Of a stretch of 64,000 nucleotides of DNA, positions 43,432-56,150 are shown one piece after another (position 1 is the first letter of the stretch; each line of letters opens with the position of its first letter). This DNA is from Piliocolobus tephrosceles. Its lineage: Eukaryota > Chordata > Mammalia > Primates > Cercopithecidae. The notes beneath the pieces were generated by a model, which had not been told where the DNA came from, ran no database searches, and saw nothing but the letters and a program-made list of their open reading frames with translations. The stretch spans positions 105,760,744-105,824,743 of the forward strand of contig NC_045441.1 in NCBI RefSeq assembly GCF_002776525.5. Direction: 5' to 3'. The position numbers were made by a program, and so were the translations under genes.

Positions 43432-46400
43432 TTTATTTTACTTTTTAAAAAAACGTGTGGGTACATAGTAGGTGTATATATTTATGTGGTGTATGAGATG
43501 TTCTGATACAGGCATGCAATGTGAAATAAGCACGTTATGAAAAATGGAATATCCATCCCCTCAGCATTTATCCTTTAGAGTTACAAACAATTCAATTACA
43601 CTATTTAAGTTATTTTAAAATGTACAATCAAATTATTATTGACTATAGGCATCTTCTTGTGCTATCAAATAGTAGGTCTTATTCTTTCTATTTTTTTTTT
43701 TTTGAACCCATTAACCATCCCCACATACCGTCAGTCCCTCACTACTTTTCCCAGCCTCGGGTAACCATTCTTCTACTCTCTATGTCCATTAATTCAACTG
43801 TTTTGATTTTTAGATCCCACAAATAGGTAAGAATATGCAATTTGCCTTTCTGTTCGTGGCTTATTTCACTTAACATAATGACTTCCAGTTCTATCCATTT
43901 TGTTGCAAATAGCTGGATCTCATTCTATTTTATGACTGAATTAGTACTCAGTTGTATATATGTATCACATTTTCTTTATTCATTTGTTTATGGACACTTG
44001 GGCTGCTTCCAAATCTTAGCTATTGTAAACAATGCTGTAAAAAACACAGGAGTACCAATATTTCATTGATATACTGATTTCCTTTCTTTTTGGTATGTAC
44101 CCGGAAATGAGATTGCTGGATCATACAGCCTCTCAATTTGTAGCTTTTTGAGGAACCTCCAAACTGTTCTCCATAGTGGTTATATAGTCCCATCAACAAT
44201 GTACAAAAGTTCCCTTTTCTCCACATCCCTGACAGCATTTGCTATTGTCTGCCTTTTGGATATAAGGCATTTTAACTAAGGTGAAGTGATATCTCATTGT
44301 ACTTCTGATTTGCATTTCTCTGATGATCAAAGATGTTGAGCACCTTTTCACATGCCAGTTTGCATTTATATGCCTTCTTTTGAGAAATGACTATTCAAAT
44401 CTTTTGTCACTATTTTGACTGGATTATTAGATTTTTTCTTCTGAGAGTTGTTTGAGCTCCTTATATATTTTGGTTAATAATCTCTTGTTAGAGGTGTAGT
44501 TTGCAAATATTTTCTCCCATTCTGTGGTTGACTCTCCACTTTTTTGATTGTATGCTTTGCTGCGCAGAAGCTTTTTAACTTGATGTCCTTCTATTTGTCC
44601 ATTTTTTTGCTTTGGTTGCCGGTGCTTGTGAGATATTGCTCAAGACGTCTTTGCCCAGGCCAATGTCCTGGAGATTTTTCCCAATGTTTTCTTGTAGTAA
44701 TTTCATGGCTTAAGGTCTTAGAGTTAAGTTGTCAATCCATTTTGTTTTGGTTTTTGTATATGGCAAGAGATAAGGGGCTAGTTTCATTCTTCTGCATATG
44801 GATATCCAGTTTTCCCCGAACCATTTATTGAAGATACTGTCTTTTCGCTGGTGTATGTTATTGGTACCTTTATAAAATATAAGTTAACTGTAGGGGTATG
44901 GATTTGTTTCTGGGTTCTCTATTCTATTCCATTGGTCTATGCATCTGTTCTTATGCCAGTATCATGCTGTTTTGTTTACTAAAGCTCTGTAGTGTATTTC
45001 AAAGTCAAGTAACATAATTCCTCCAGTTTTGTTCTTTTGGCTTAGGACAGCCTTGGCTATTCTGTGTCTTTATGGTTCCATGTAAATTTTAGGACTTTTT
45101 TTTTTCTGTGAAGAATGTCATTGGTATTTTGATAGGGATTGAATTGATTTGTAGATTACTTTAGGTGGTATGGACATTTCAGTGATACTGTTTCTTCCAA
45201 ACGATGAACAAGGATTATCTTTCCATTTTTTGGTGTCCTCTTCAATTTCTTTCATCAGTGTTTTATAGATTTCATTATATAGATCTTTCATTTATTTGAT
45301 TAAGTCCTAGGTATTTAATTTTATGTATGACTATTATAAATATTATTACTTTTAAATTTCTTTTTCACATTGTTCACAGTTGGCATACAGAAATGCTGCT
45401 GAGTTTTGTGTGTTGATTTTGTATCCTGAAACTTTACTGAATTTACTTATCAGTACTAATAGTTTTCTTGTGGAGTCTTTAGGTTTTTCCAAATATAAGA
45501 TCATATCACATGCAAACAAGGATTATTTGACTTCTTCCTTTTCAATTTGAATGCCTGTTAAATCTTTCTCTTCTCTGATTGCTCTAGCTAGGACTTCCAA
45601 TAGTTTGTTGTATAACAATGGTGACAGTGGGCATACTTGTCATGTTTCAGATCTTAGAAGAAAGTCCTTTAGTTTTTCCCCATTCAGTACAATACTAGCT
45701 GTGGGTCTGGCATGTATGGCTTTTAATACGTTGAAGTATGTTCCTTCTATCCCTAGTTTTTTGAGAGTTTTTGCTTTATGAAGAATTGCTGAATTTTATC
45801 AAATGCTTTTCCAGCATCAGTTGAAATAATTGTATGTTGATTCATTCTGTTGATATGATGTATTGTAACACATTGATTGATTTGTATATGTTGAACTATT
45901 CTTGAATACCAAGGATAAATCCCACTTTGTCATGATGAATGATCTTTATAATGTATTGCTGAATTAGGTTTGCTAGTATTTTATTGAGAATTTTTACATC
46001 AATATTCATTAGCAATATTGGCCTGTAGTTCTTTTTTTTTCTTTGATGTGTCTTTGTCTGGTTTTAGTATCAGGGTAATACTGGCCTCATAGAATTAGTA
46101 CTCCTCCTTTATTTTTTAGACTACTTTGAGTAGGATTGCTATTAGTTCTTCTTTAAATGTTTGATAGAATTTATCAGTGAAACCATCAGGTCTCAAGCTT
46201 TTCTTTACTGGTCTCAAGATTTTCTTTACTGGGACACTTTATCATGGCTTTGATCTCATTTCTTGTTATTGGTTTTTTTAGGTTTTTCCTGGTTCTTGTG
46301 GTAACTTGTATGCATCTAGGAATTTGTCCATTTCTTCTGGATTTTACACTTTATTGGCATATAGTTGTTCATAGTAACCACTATGATCCTTTGAATTTCT

Positions 46401-47073
46401 ACAGTATCAGTTGTAATGTCGTCTTTTTCATTTCTGATTTTATTTACTTGGATCTTCTCTTTTTTCCTTAGTCTGACTAAAGGTTTGTCAATTTTGTTAA
46501 ACTTTCAAAAAAACCAGCTTGTTTCATTGATCTTTTGTATCATTTTTTCATTTCAATTTCATTGATTTCTGCTCTGATTTTTATTATTTATTTCCTTGTA
46601 CTAACTTTGGGTTTGGTTTGCTCTTGCTTTTCCAGTTCTTTAAGATGCATCGTTAGATTGTTCACTTGAAGCTTTCTTTTTCTTTTTTGATGTAGGCATT
46701 TATAGATTTAACTTCCCTGTAGTACTGCTTTTGCTGTATCCCATAGGTTTTGGTATGTTGTGTTTCTGTTATCATCTGTTTCAATAAATTTTTCAATTTA
46801 TTTCTTATTTTTTTGTTGTTCAGCCATGGGTCATTCAGCAGCATACTTTTTAGATTCCATGTATTTGTATAGTTTCCAAAATTCCTCTTATCAATTTCTA
46901 ATTTTATTCCACTGTGTTCAGAGAAGATACTTTATATTTTATTTTTTGAGTAAAATATGGTCTATCCTTGATAATGATCCATGTGCAAGGAAAAGAATGT
47001 GTATTCTGCAATTCTTGGATGAAATGTTCTGTAAATATCGATTAGATCTCTTTGGTTTACAGTGCAGACATAA
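43432..47073 (-). mobile_element. L1 relic, antisense, 3' UTR to ORF2 endonuclease
   Basis: About 3.6 kb of L1PB/L1MA-type L1 on the minus strand. The 3' UTR is at 43432-43800 (GTACATAGTAGGTGTATATA), the ORF2 C-terminal region at 43850-45000, RT at 45000-46500, and the endonuclease-proximal part ends at 47073 (TTTGGTTTACAGTGCAG). It is 5'-truncated and non-functional. Distinct from the sense copy, since both contain the same ORF2 segment. Confidence 0.92.
46189..46230. repeat. 21-bp tandem duplication inside L1
   Basis: GGTCTCAAG[CA]TTTTCTTTACT occurs twice in tandem where L1 normally has it once; a post-insertion slip. Confidence 0.9.
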
Positions 47074-47827
47074 TCTGGGAGGCTCTTTGGAGGTCCTCAT
47101 GGGGGAAAAGTTTCTGTCTAGCCAAACAGGCAGCACTGACTGGCGTGTGGAAGAATTGCTGTCAGCTTTACCACTTTCAGTCACAGAAGATACACAAAGG
47201 GACAGTAGTCTCAATAATTGTTTAAACACATTTTTAAAGGCCCATTTTGTTTTCCTCCATGAAAGAACAAATTTTCTGGCCAATCTAGTGCTAAGTGCTG
47301 GAATTCTATGTTAGGGCATTTTGAGTTCCATTCTAATCTAATTCAATTCTGGTGAAACAAATTTTCACCTGAAAAGCATTGATTGATTTCTCTCTGTAGT
47401 GATTCCTTTTTAAAAATGCACTTGAAACTGGGTTGACATATGAACAGGAAGATTCTATTTCTTCTGTATTTCTTGGCATCATTGTCTGTACCCAGCAAGA
47501 GAATTGCAAGGCTATCTTTGGATTATCTATGCTTTTATATCTAATCTTGTTTGAGATGCTTTTTATGAGAAAAGATGAAAGTATGAAAATGTATATTTCT
47601 TTAGATACTTTAAAGATTTATAGGTCTCTTCTTTTTAAATATATTCACCAGTAAATATTTTTTCTGTTTTTATGTTTAGGTATATATAATGTAAGAATAC
47701 AAGTATAAGATAAATAACATGATTTTATGCCAGTTCTAGAGTTTATATTATAGTTTCAAATTTAAAATACTTAAATGATGTTTCATGGTTTGGAAGCAAT
47801 TTTGCCCCTACTGCATTCTCAATTTAC
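47074..47827. other. No recognisable gene or repeat
   Basis: Single-copy-looking sequence after the L1 end. The 184-codon open frame at 46760-47314 runs from antisense L1 into this DNA and shows no domain. Confidence 0.4.
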
Positions 47828-47965
47828 TGAGTAATTTGTTGAGTAATGACTAAGTGCCAGGCATGATGCAAGGCCTGGGGACTAAGACCCTTTATTTTCA
47901 AAGGTCTTAAAGGGTAGTAGAGACTATGCACAAAAGAGAGGCATTTATAACATAATGGGATAAGT
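47828..47965 (-). mobile_element. L2 LINE 3' end fragment, antisense
   Basis: TGACTAAGTGCCAGGCATGA, GGCCTGGGGACTAAGACCC and GGTCTTAAAGGGTAGTAGAG fit antisense L2. Confidence 0.6.
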
Positions 47966-49014
47966 ATTTGAGTGGATTTATATTTCATTTTTTCCCCATA
48001 TTATGGGTGATATAAGAATGTAAGAAAATAACTGTGTTTTAGGAAAAAGATTGGATATGTTTGTCTGGTTCTGGTCTTGATTTTCCTGCCAATTGGTAAA
48101 ATAATCTTGCTATATTTATGTTCATGCATGGGTGACGTGGGGGATAAAAACAGTCGAATTAGGTAGTACATATATAGCAGATTTTACACTATAAACCATA
48201 GTATGGGTGAGTTGATCTTAATGTCATAGGTGAAATCTTTGAACAATGTAGTGGCAATTAAAGAATTTACAGACCACAAAAACCAAACATAATGCAATGC
48301 TATATATGTTTATACAAATCAATTACAGAAAAGGTATTGTACAATAATTTCTAAACAATGACTTAAAATTAGTTGCAATTTAAAGTATTCAACAAAACCT
48401 TGAAATTCATCAACAATCCTCAGTCCTGCTGAGTGCTTCTGAAATCTCCAACAGTTTAGCTCAAATGAAATAGAAAATTAAAAATGAAAGAGTTATATTT
48501 CTAAGAATTGGGCTTAGCTCAGAATGTAAACTTTGCCTAGTCCCATCTAGGTCACACAAATTTGCACTATTGTTTCTGTATGATAAAGACATCCAAGGCA
48601 TTTTTTAAATTTTTCAGTGTTGGTGGCAGAAATGACATGCAGCAAATATTCATTTCTGAGCAGGAATCACATCAGAAGATCATCTACTTCCTCCTGGGCT
48701 TAGCACACACCGTTCTCTCTAAAGTGCAGACCCATCAGCATCCTGTATTTCTATCCTTTTCTTGACTTCTCACTTTGGCTTGCTCTTCCTAGTTTAGGCT
48801 GCTTGAGACTGAGGTTGCAACCCTGTAAAAGTTGGCTTGGGTTTGTAGCTCCACACGAGAAGCTTCCAAATTTCAGTCATGAAGTGTTACTTTCTCACAC
48901 TCATTCAGTATCTCAGAGTTACACTAGGTTGGTAAACCTATCCTCGTGCTCCACTTGGAAAGGGGGACCAGGGTAAGGGAAACCACTTAGTTTATCTATT
49001 AGAAAAATACACCT
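47966..49014. other. No recognisable gene or repeat
   Basis: AT-rich single-copy-looking sequence. Confidence 0.35.
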
Positions 49015-49200
49015 AATCAATTGAATGGTAATGTCATAGACTGTAGACAGCTAAGCCCTTTTACTTACATTATTTCATTTAATGCTCACACCAACTCTGA
49101 GAGAGGTGCTACTACAAATGCCACACTACTAAAAAATTCCCATTTTATAGATAACAAAACAGAAGTTAAGAGGTTAAACATCACACCACCAGTAATTTTA
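49015..49200 (-). mobile_element. MIR SINE, antisense
   Basis: TTATTTCATTTAATGCTCAC, GAGAGAGGTGCTACTAC, CCCATTTTATAGATAACA and GAAGTTAAGAGGTTAAACAT are in antisense MIR order. Confidence 0.82.
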
Positions 49201-52200
49201 GGAGAATAATAATACATTTTTATGTAAAAAGTATTTAATAAGCAATGTGCAATGTAAAGTTTCATCAGTGTTCAAAAATTGAAGGTTTACTGAAATATCT
49301 AATTTAAAAAAGAATATAAATCTTTACTAATATGATATTTTCTGTCAAGACTAGAGAAATATGTTTAGAGAATCCCACTTTTCATAGGAAAGAGAAGAAA
49401 GAAAAAGAAACTTCGTGGTTGGAGTTTCAGTCTGAAAATGAAACAGGGAGAAAAATGGGCCAGCCTTTTCAGAGAAGATTGTTGAAACTTCCTAGGCATA
49501 GGACTTGGTGCTACTGAGAGCCTTTTTACCATAGGAACATATGTGGAAAATCAATACCGCAGGTCACAAACCCTGTCAGTAAATTCCTGCAGAGGAGCAA
49601 AGACCACATAGAAGTGCCAACCAGAACAGATGTCATTCTTAACTTCATTTTCTCAAACAGAGAAATGCTTGCAGAGTTAAAATTGGAACAAAATCTTCAC
49701 ATAAGCAATCATGAATTGGCAGAATTAGGGATTCTAAGAGAAGGCCTGGAAAAATCCTGAAAAATGAATTAAAAAAGGCTTAAAAACCTGATTTTGGCAA
49801 ACAAGTGAAATTATAGGGCAGACATTCAATCCATTTTTTTTAAACATTCCTGCAAAGCTATAGTCACATGTTTTTCATCTCAGGCCCAGACATGAGCAAT
49901 GCCCCATGTCAAGTCTACTAGAGCAGGGAGGGCATGATAAGCTCGAGCTGCTTGTTTGGAATTATGATAGACAATATTCGTGGCATCTAGGGTGACTCTG
50001 GTGTAACCCTATGCCCAACAGATCTAAGTGTCTCCCTCGATTGCCATACCTGCACTGGGGCACCTGCCTTGGTTTCCAGCTAGAGTGAGAGCCATTCATT
50101 TTTGGCTATGGTCTCAACACATTTCTTGATGCTTGCCATTGAAATGAATCTCATTTGTTTTACTTTGTGCTGCTAACTGAGGTCTTGTTCAGAGAAAACA
50201 TATTTTTTATAATTGAGGTTATAATATTTACCCACTTTTGAATATTGTTTACTGCTCTGTATCCCCAGACTTATACTCAGATAATATCCTATGATGCTGT
50301 TAGAAGTAAGCTAAATTTTGCTGTGACTTTTTCCATTCCTAGGACAAGGGCCCATCCTTCATGCTAGTTAGTTATTCTCAAAACCAGTTAGTCCCTTCAG
50401 GCTGCCTGGCAGAGTTCCCAGTATGTCTCACCATGTTGCTCACATTATCCCATGGTTCTCATCAGATGGAATTCCATTAGAGTGAAAAATTTCAAGTAAA
50501 TAGAAAAAATATTAAGAACATTAAAAATTTAATGTTATAGATCATAATATAGAAAGGTTGATTTAAGGAAATAATTCAGTAAAGAACAAAAGTATACTTA
50601 CAAAAAGTATACGTAATAGGAGCTAGGATCTGTGTCCAGTGAAGAATATAGGGTGAAAAGCTGTGGAGTTTAAACTTCTGAGTGAGAAAAGAGTTGCAAC
50701 CTATGGAGAGAAAAATAGAAGTTTTTGAACTTCCAGAAACAAGATAGATAATAGAATCACACAAAAAATGGGATCTTAGCAATTCCTTCTGTAACACTGC
50801 TGATACTGATCATCTGCCCACAACTTGAAATTTTGCAGCTCTGGGGAACTTATTACTGGTAAGTAGGCCACTTTACAGAGGAAAATAATAAAGGAATATA
50901 TATTCTTCTTAATAAGTGGAAACAGGCCGATAGCATGGCACTAAAGATTTTTAATGCTTAAAAAGACTTTAACATTTTTAGGAGGGAGAGCCTAATCTAC
51001 AGTCTGAACTGGACTGAACATGGCTCTGGGACTCAGGGCAAACATACTACAAAAGGAAAGAACTAATACATATTTTCTAATTAGCTCAGTTACCTACCTC
51101 TATTCTAAGGACACTATTATCCATTTCTTGAGACTGACTAATGGCCAATGCCTAAGATGTGAAAAGGTCAGACTGGAACCCATATTTCTTTCATCATAAA
51201 ATACAAATTCATATTTCCATATTGTTACAGTATTGCTAATAGTTATTGTTATTCTGTTTTTATCTGGATATTTGCCAGCTGGTATTTCCAGTCATTCGTG
51301 TACTAGATATTTGGGTAGAGAAGGAAGCCCCATTTTTTGCAGAGGGCTGAAGCGTTGCTTAGTTGCTTAGTACCTTCTTGAACAGGAGGTGACTAAGGTG
51401 TAAGAACTTTTTATTATTTGTCAGAGACTGCCTTATGATAATTAACTCATGTAATTCTTATTTTGACAGATTTCTGACCCATGATATCCTAAAATAACAA
51501 TTTATATATTATTAAGTAAGTTGAAGTAAGTGTGATTCCAAAAGAAAATTGTAAAATAGACAGAATTTATATTTCCAGTGAATTATAATAAGAAGAATTC
51601 ACCAAATGAATTAATAGTCGTGGTTAGTAGAGTAGAATGAAAAAATGATTTATATACAAGAGATTACAAAAATCTTAATTTGAATATATTTAAGAGAAAA
51701 AAATGAGTGAAGAAAGAAGGGGTGAAAATGAGAACATGACAAAAGATTCTACAAAGCTAGGATGCTCACAAAATCAAACAGAGCAGCAATGACTGGACAG
51801 TGATAAACTGATGGTATTTGCAAGGAAAGGATTCTTAAGTAAAGATGTCTAGTGAGCTTCATGGATTTTCTATGAAAGTTTAGTGATAATAAAACGTCTT
51901 AGAAAATTTCACTGAAATCACCATACTGTTGCCTTCTGCTTCAACATGATCACACCGGCTACTCTGATTAGGGTACTGTTTATAAAGAAGAGTGTGTATG
52001 CCTGTGTGTATGTGTGCACCTGTGTGTGTGTAGAAACAATATGTCTCTTAATGAAGATGTTTTATGCATCTTTTGAATGTTTATATTCTATGTCTACAGA
52101 TATCTTGTTCCAAAGTATTTGTAGAAATAAAATTAGCTCTTTAATTGGTTATATCGTCATGAGAAATTAGGAAAATACCTTTCCTTTTCCCTCTTCTGTA

Positions 52201-52284
52201 ATTCTGCCTCTAATTGGTCATTAGGACACGTTGAGTTTTTTTTTAATATCAATTTCCTCTCCTCCATTGCTGACTGTACTTTAA
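49201..52284. other. No gene; repeat-poor 3 kb
   Basis: No family recognised through this stretch. An ISRE-like motif lies at 49401-49412 and a TG-rich patch at 51989-52033. Confidence 0.35.
49401..49412 (+). promoter_or_regulatory. ISRE-like motif
   Basis: GAAAAAGAAACT matches the ISRE consensus GAAANNGAAACT exactly, within a purine-rich stretch where chance matches are more likely. Confidence 0.25.
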
Positions 52285-52505
52285 GTTTGGTGCTTAATAA
52301 CCTTTACCATTGCCTTCTAACTGGTTCTCTTGCCTCCTGTCTCTTCTTTCAATTTGTCTTTCATATTGCCTCTGAGTTATCTCCTGAAAAGAGTGATCTG
52401 ATCCAGTGGCCTCTGTTAAAAACAAAAACAACTTATATGGCTCCCCGTGGTGGAAACAATAAAGTTCTGCATTCCCTATTTCAACTATGAATTCTCTAGG
52501 ATGCA
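52285..52505 (+). mobile_element. L2 LINE fragment, sense
   Basis: TTGCCTTCTAACTGGTTCTC, AAGAGTGATCTGATCCAGTG and TATGGCTCCCCGTGG follow the L2 region downstream of RT. Confidence 0.65.
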
Positions 52506-52699
52506 TTACTTGACTATGTTTGGTACTAATGTTCTGTACTCTTAAATATTTTTGTCTTTTTCTTGTTATAAAACCTTGCCAAAATGTATTGGAAATCCTG
52601 ATTTAATTATTGACCTACTATGATTATACTGTTGGTCTTATTTTTAGTTGTATTGCTATTCCCAGTAGTCATTACCATATAGCATATTAAAGCTAAGGG

Positions 52700-53155
52700 C
52701 TGGAACAAATTTGGCTTTAACTTGGCTTAGTTTTCCACTCCATGCCTTTCTGTGCACAGTGCAGTGCACCTGATCCTCAAAACTTCCCAGCACTTCTGGG
52801 CTCTTTTCCCTTGGCACACTCTCCGTGTAATGTAACCTTCCTGACCCTACATAGCAACACTTCACCTGTCATTGAAGCCAGAGCTCTAACTGTACGTTCT
52901 CTTTCAAGCTTTCTCTGATCTCATTTGTCTTCTTTACTTCTTTGGAACCCAACTGCGTGTTCTTTTGGACTTTACCATAGCACTGAACTCTTTCTGCTAG
53001 GAAATGCAGTTAGCTTTTAATCTCACATTTCCTTTACTCCTTTGAAAATTTCTTGAAGACAGATGTGATGCCTAGCTCATCTTTACTGCCTTCATGGCAT
53101 AGATGAAAAGTGCTAACTTTATGAAGAAGATGCTTACTAAGTATTTATTAAGTGG
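52700..53155 (+). mobile_element. L2 LINE 3' end, sense
   Basis: Probably the continuation of 52285-52505: TTCTCTTTCAAGCTTTCTCTG, CATAGCACTGAACTC, TTGAAGACAGATGTGATGCC and TACTAAGTATTTATTAAGTG approach an L2 3' end. Diverged. Confidence 0.5.
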
Positions 53156-53212
53156 TCAAGTGGGTGTTTGATGGATCAATATTTCCTCATGTGTGTTCTG
53201 CAGAACTCTATT

Positions 53213-53440
53213 TCTGTAACATTTCAGTCGGTTTTATATGAAATGGAGTTCTATCGTCAAAGAGGTTTGGGAAATTCTGTATTTAACAGAGTCAAACTGT
53301 TTTATTTTTAAGTGAGATACTTATTAGAGTTAAATGCTGAAGTTTGTCGTTCTCTAATGGTAAAACATTTTATGCAGCATTTCCAAACTTACATGGGCTA
53401 CAGAACTCTTTATTCACAAACTGCCATGTTACATATAATC
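53213..53440. repeat. Imperfect inverted repeat, candidate small DNA transposon
   Basis: 53213-53286 and the reverse complement of 53366-53440 align over about 75 bp at roughly 70% identity (shared TGTAACAT, GAGTTCT, GTTTGG-GAAAT-CTG). They are separated by an ~80-bp spacer. The layout suggests a MITE-like hAT element or a fold-back structure. No superfamily-diagnostic ends were found. Confidence 0.4.
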
Positions 53441-54119
53441 CAGTGAGAAGATCTGGCTGACCCCTATTTTACAGCTGCAGACAGTTCTAAACTCCAAACT
53501 AAATAGCCTTGGAGTTAACTAAGTTAGAGACTAAATCTCTAACTGAGTTGACATATGAAGATGTTCTGATCTTCATGAAGCTATACCGTTTGACTTTTGA
53601 GCTGCAGGAGGCAATCTCAGTGAAACTCAGCAGGACAAGCACTGTTAGAGGATTTTTAAAACCATTCAGGATGTCTAAATTACAGCTAAGCAGAAAGTCT
53701 CAATATTATGTAATTTATCCTAGTATACAGGCTATTATAAGGAAATTTTCGCAATTAATTTTTGTTACTTGATTCCTCTTAACTTATCCACTTTGATGAC
53801 ATATATTTTGCATATTTACCATAGCATATGAAAATCTTGAAGAACAATTTTTAGACGTACAACTGTGTGGGCTTTATACAAGAAGAATTGCAACTCATTG
53901 TTCACAGTCAAAATGAAACAGGGCTTGAGAAGTAGTTTTTCAAAAAGGAATTCATCCTGCTCCAATTTCAACACGCACATCAGTAATATGCATGATAACC
54001 TGCAATGACAAATCACACAATATCAATAATTTTTAGAATGTAATGTATACTCAGTTTTTCACCTGGAATCTGCACTAGGAAATAATGGAAGAAGTTGCCT
54101 TGGGAAAATATACTTCAGT
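53441..54119. other. No recognisable gene or repeat
   Basis: Includes an 87-codon open frame at 53509-53772 with no recognisable domain; judged chance. Confidence 0.35.
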
Positions 54120-54255
54120 TTCTGTCTATCATTCTCTTCATCTCAAGTATACTCTTCTGAAGAGCAGAGCTATATCCTTTGCTTCCTTTTTATGCTCCTC
54201 CAACTTAAGTGCTGTTCTGTGTACCCAGTAGGTACTCTAAAGACATTATTAGGCT
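54120..54255 (+). mobile_element. Possible L2 3' end fragment, sense
   Basis: CTGAAGAGCAGAGCTATATCC and GTGTACCCAGTAGGTACTC resemble the last ~100 bp of L2. Short and decayed. Confidence 0.4.
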
Positions 54256-55534
54256 GATGTCCAAGTAAGTAAGTACCTTCGTTAAGTTTTAAATGCAAGA
54301 ACGTCTTGATAATAAGGTATGGTGGAGTGTAGGGGTGGTGGTGGGCAGAAGCACCAGCCCCTTGGAGACTGAGAACGAAATTCAAAAGACCTTGATAATC
54401 AAGAAACAAATATAAAGACATTCTCTGCTACACTCAAAGAACAAAATCACATTGAATAAATGTAAAATGAGTAATATGGAGTTAGATCCGAGTACCTCAG
54501 GGAAACGTGGAAAAGTCATCACAGATTACAAGAGCTCCCATGAGTCAGTAATATGGTGCTTTTAAAAACTGAGCATTTTCCCAAGGATGTGTTAAAAAGG
54601 AGAAAGTTATGCTTGGAGTCCATCTCATGTTCAATGGCATACTGAAATGAGATAACCTGAGTATATAGTGAGCTAAAGAAATAAAGCTCAACTGATATTT
54701 CAATGTTGTGAATTTTTCCTGCAAGATTCCTGAAAATACTGTGCCAATTAAGTCTCTTTCTAAATAATGGCAGCATTCACAAGCTCAGATCTCAAATTCC
54801 CAAGTATCATATTGGTTACAATGCAGATGTATCCTTTGTGTTTCTAACCATGATGAAATGACAGCCACCATCCTGGGGAACCATTCCCATGTGAAGAAGA
54901 GTGACTGCATTCTTGTCCTTGTAATACTCTGGTAGCATTAGGAACGGTATTCCTATCCTGTCAAACTGTGTGCACCTCTTCTGCTGAATATTCATTAGAT
55001 TTCAGTTACACATGCTATGGGATTTCAAAGATCTGTAATGATTGAAAAAATTCATATACCTATTTTGGATAATTCATGTTGAGTATTAAATAGAAAATGA
55101 AATAGGAAGATTATTTCTCTTTTATTAACTCATTAAGACTATTGTCTAATACAGTTAAGAATTTTAAATAAAATATATAACTGGGGAAAACTAAAGCAAA
55201 CAGAATTTTGCCATAGCTTTATAATGATGTGTAAACTCAGTTTGTCACAAAAGGCATTTCATTAGAGGAGAATGTGTATATCAAATATATTCTAAAACTG
55301 AAAAGTAGAAATTCCCCATTTTATACAAGGCAACTTAAAATGTAAGGAAATAGAGATTTTGAGCAATATAACTGATATGTAGATGAGAAACATTTCAACT
55401 TTGTATTTCACAAAAAAAACCACATTTTCAAATTGACCATTATAAAAACCAGTTACCCTGCCATGAGGAAGCCCAAACATCTTACAAAAAGACCCACATC
55501 AAGAAAAATGGGAACTCTGAGTCGATAGCTCCAT
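54256..55534. other. No recognisable gene or repeat
   Basis: Single-copy-looking AT-rich DNA. Confidence 0.35.
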
Positions 55535-55628
55535 CTGAGCTCTCAGAGGCCAGCTGCCCCCATTTGTCAGTCATAGGAGTAAGCCATCTTGAAAGAGGAT
55601 TTTCCAGCACCCAGTCAAGCTGCCTACT
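55535..55628 (+). mobile_element. MLT1-type LTR fragment
   Basis: GAGTAAGCCATCTTGAAAG and CAGCACCCAGTCAAGCTGCC match the conserved middle of older MLT1-type LTRs. Only about 90 bp survive. Confidence 0.45.
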
Positions 55629-56150
55629 TCAGGTTAGGCTCTCCAGAAGCAAACACTGAGATGGAGTGGGTAATACAAGTGAGTATGAGAAATCAACATC
55701 TGTGAAAGGAAGAGGAAACGCAGGACTGAGCAGAGGAAAAATCTAAGTCATAATGAAGGTCTGACAAAGCCCTTGCCAACCAGCTATAAAGCTCTACAGT
55801 GGATTTTCCCCATCAAATATATTCAGTGTCAGGTTTGAATGAGCAGACCTTTGTATTCTTGCCTTGCTCAGTCATCAGATGAGAGCTGCCCTCGGAAGGA
55901 TGTGACCTCTGGATGAAGCAGCTCTCTGCATCTAAGACAGATCCTGAAAGGACTGACAGCTAGAAGCGTCTGCTAACCACACACCCCACAGCTGGACAGC
56001 AAGTCTTTCCTTGAAAGGGGAGGATCTTCGTGGTGCATCTCCTTATCTGCCCCACTGCCCCAGCTGATGCTGTGTGGAGCAGAGATGAGGTTCCTTGGGG
56101 AGGTTTTGTTTTACAGTAGTAGCAACTGTGATACACCAAAACTTTTCCAA
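55629..56150. other. Unassigned, probably an old dispersed repeat
   Basis: The moderate-GC block (TTAGGCTCTCCAGAAGC, GAAATCAACATCTGTG, GCTATAAAGCTCTACAG) reads like an old LTR-type repeat, but I cannot place it. Confidence 0.3.

Noticed and set aside
40505..47073. The two L1 relics considered as one twin-primed L1
   Set aside because: Both arms contain the same ORF2 segment; twin priming inverts adjacent, non-overlapping segments of one copy.
46760..47314. Longest open frame in the window (184 codons, plus strand)
   Set aside because: The first half is antisense L1 ORF2; the rest is unique AT-rich DNA with no domain, splice context or conserved feature visible.
53509..53772. 87-codon open frame resembling a normal protein in composition
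   Set aside because: No recognisable domain, no promoter or splice evidence; this length is expected by chance in 64 kb.
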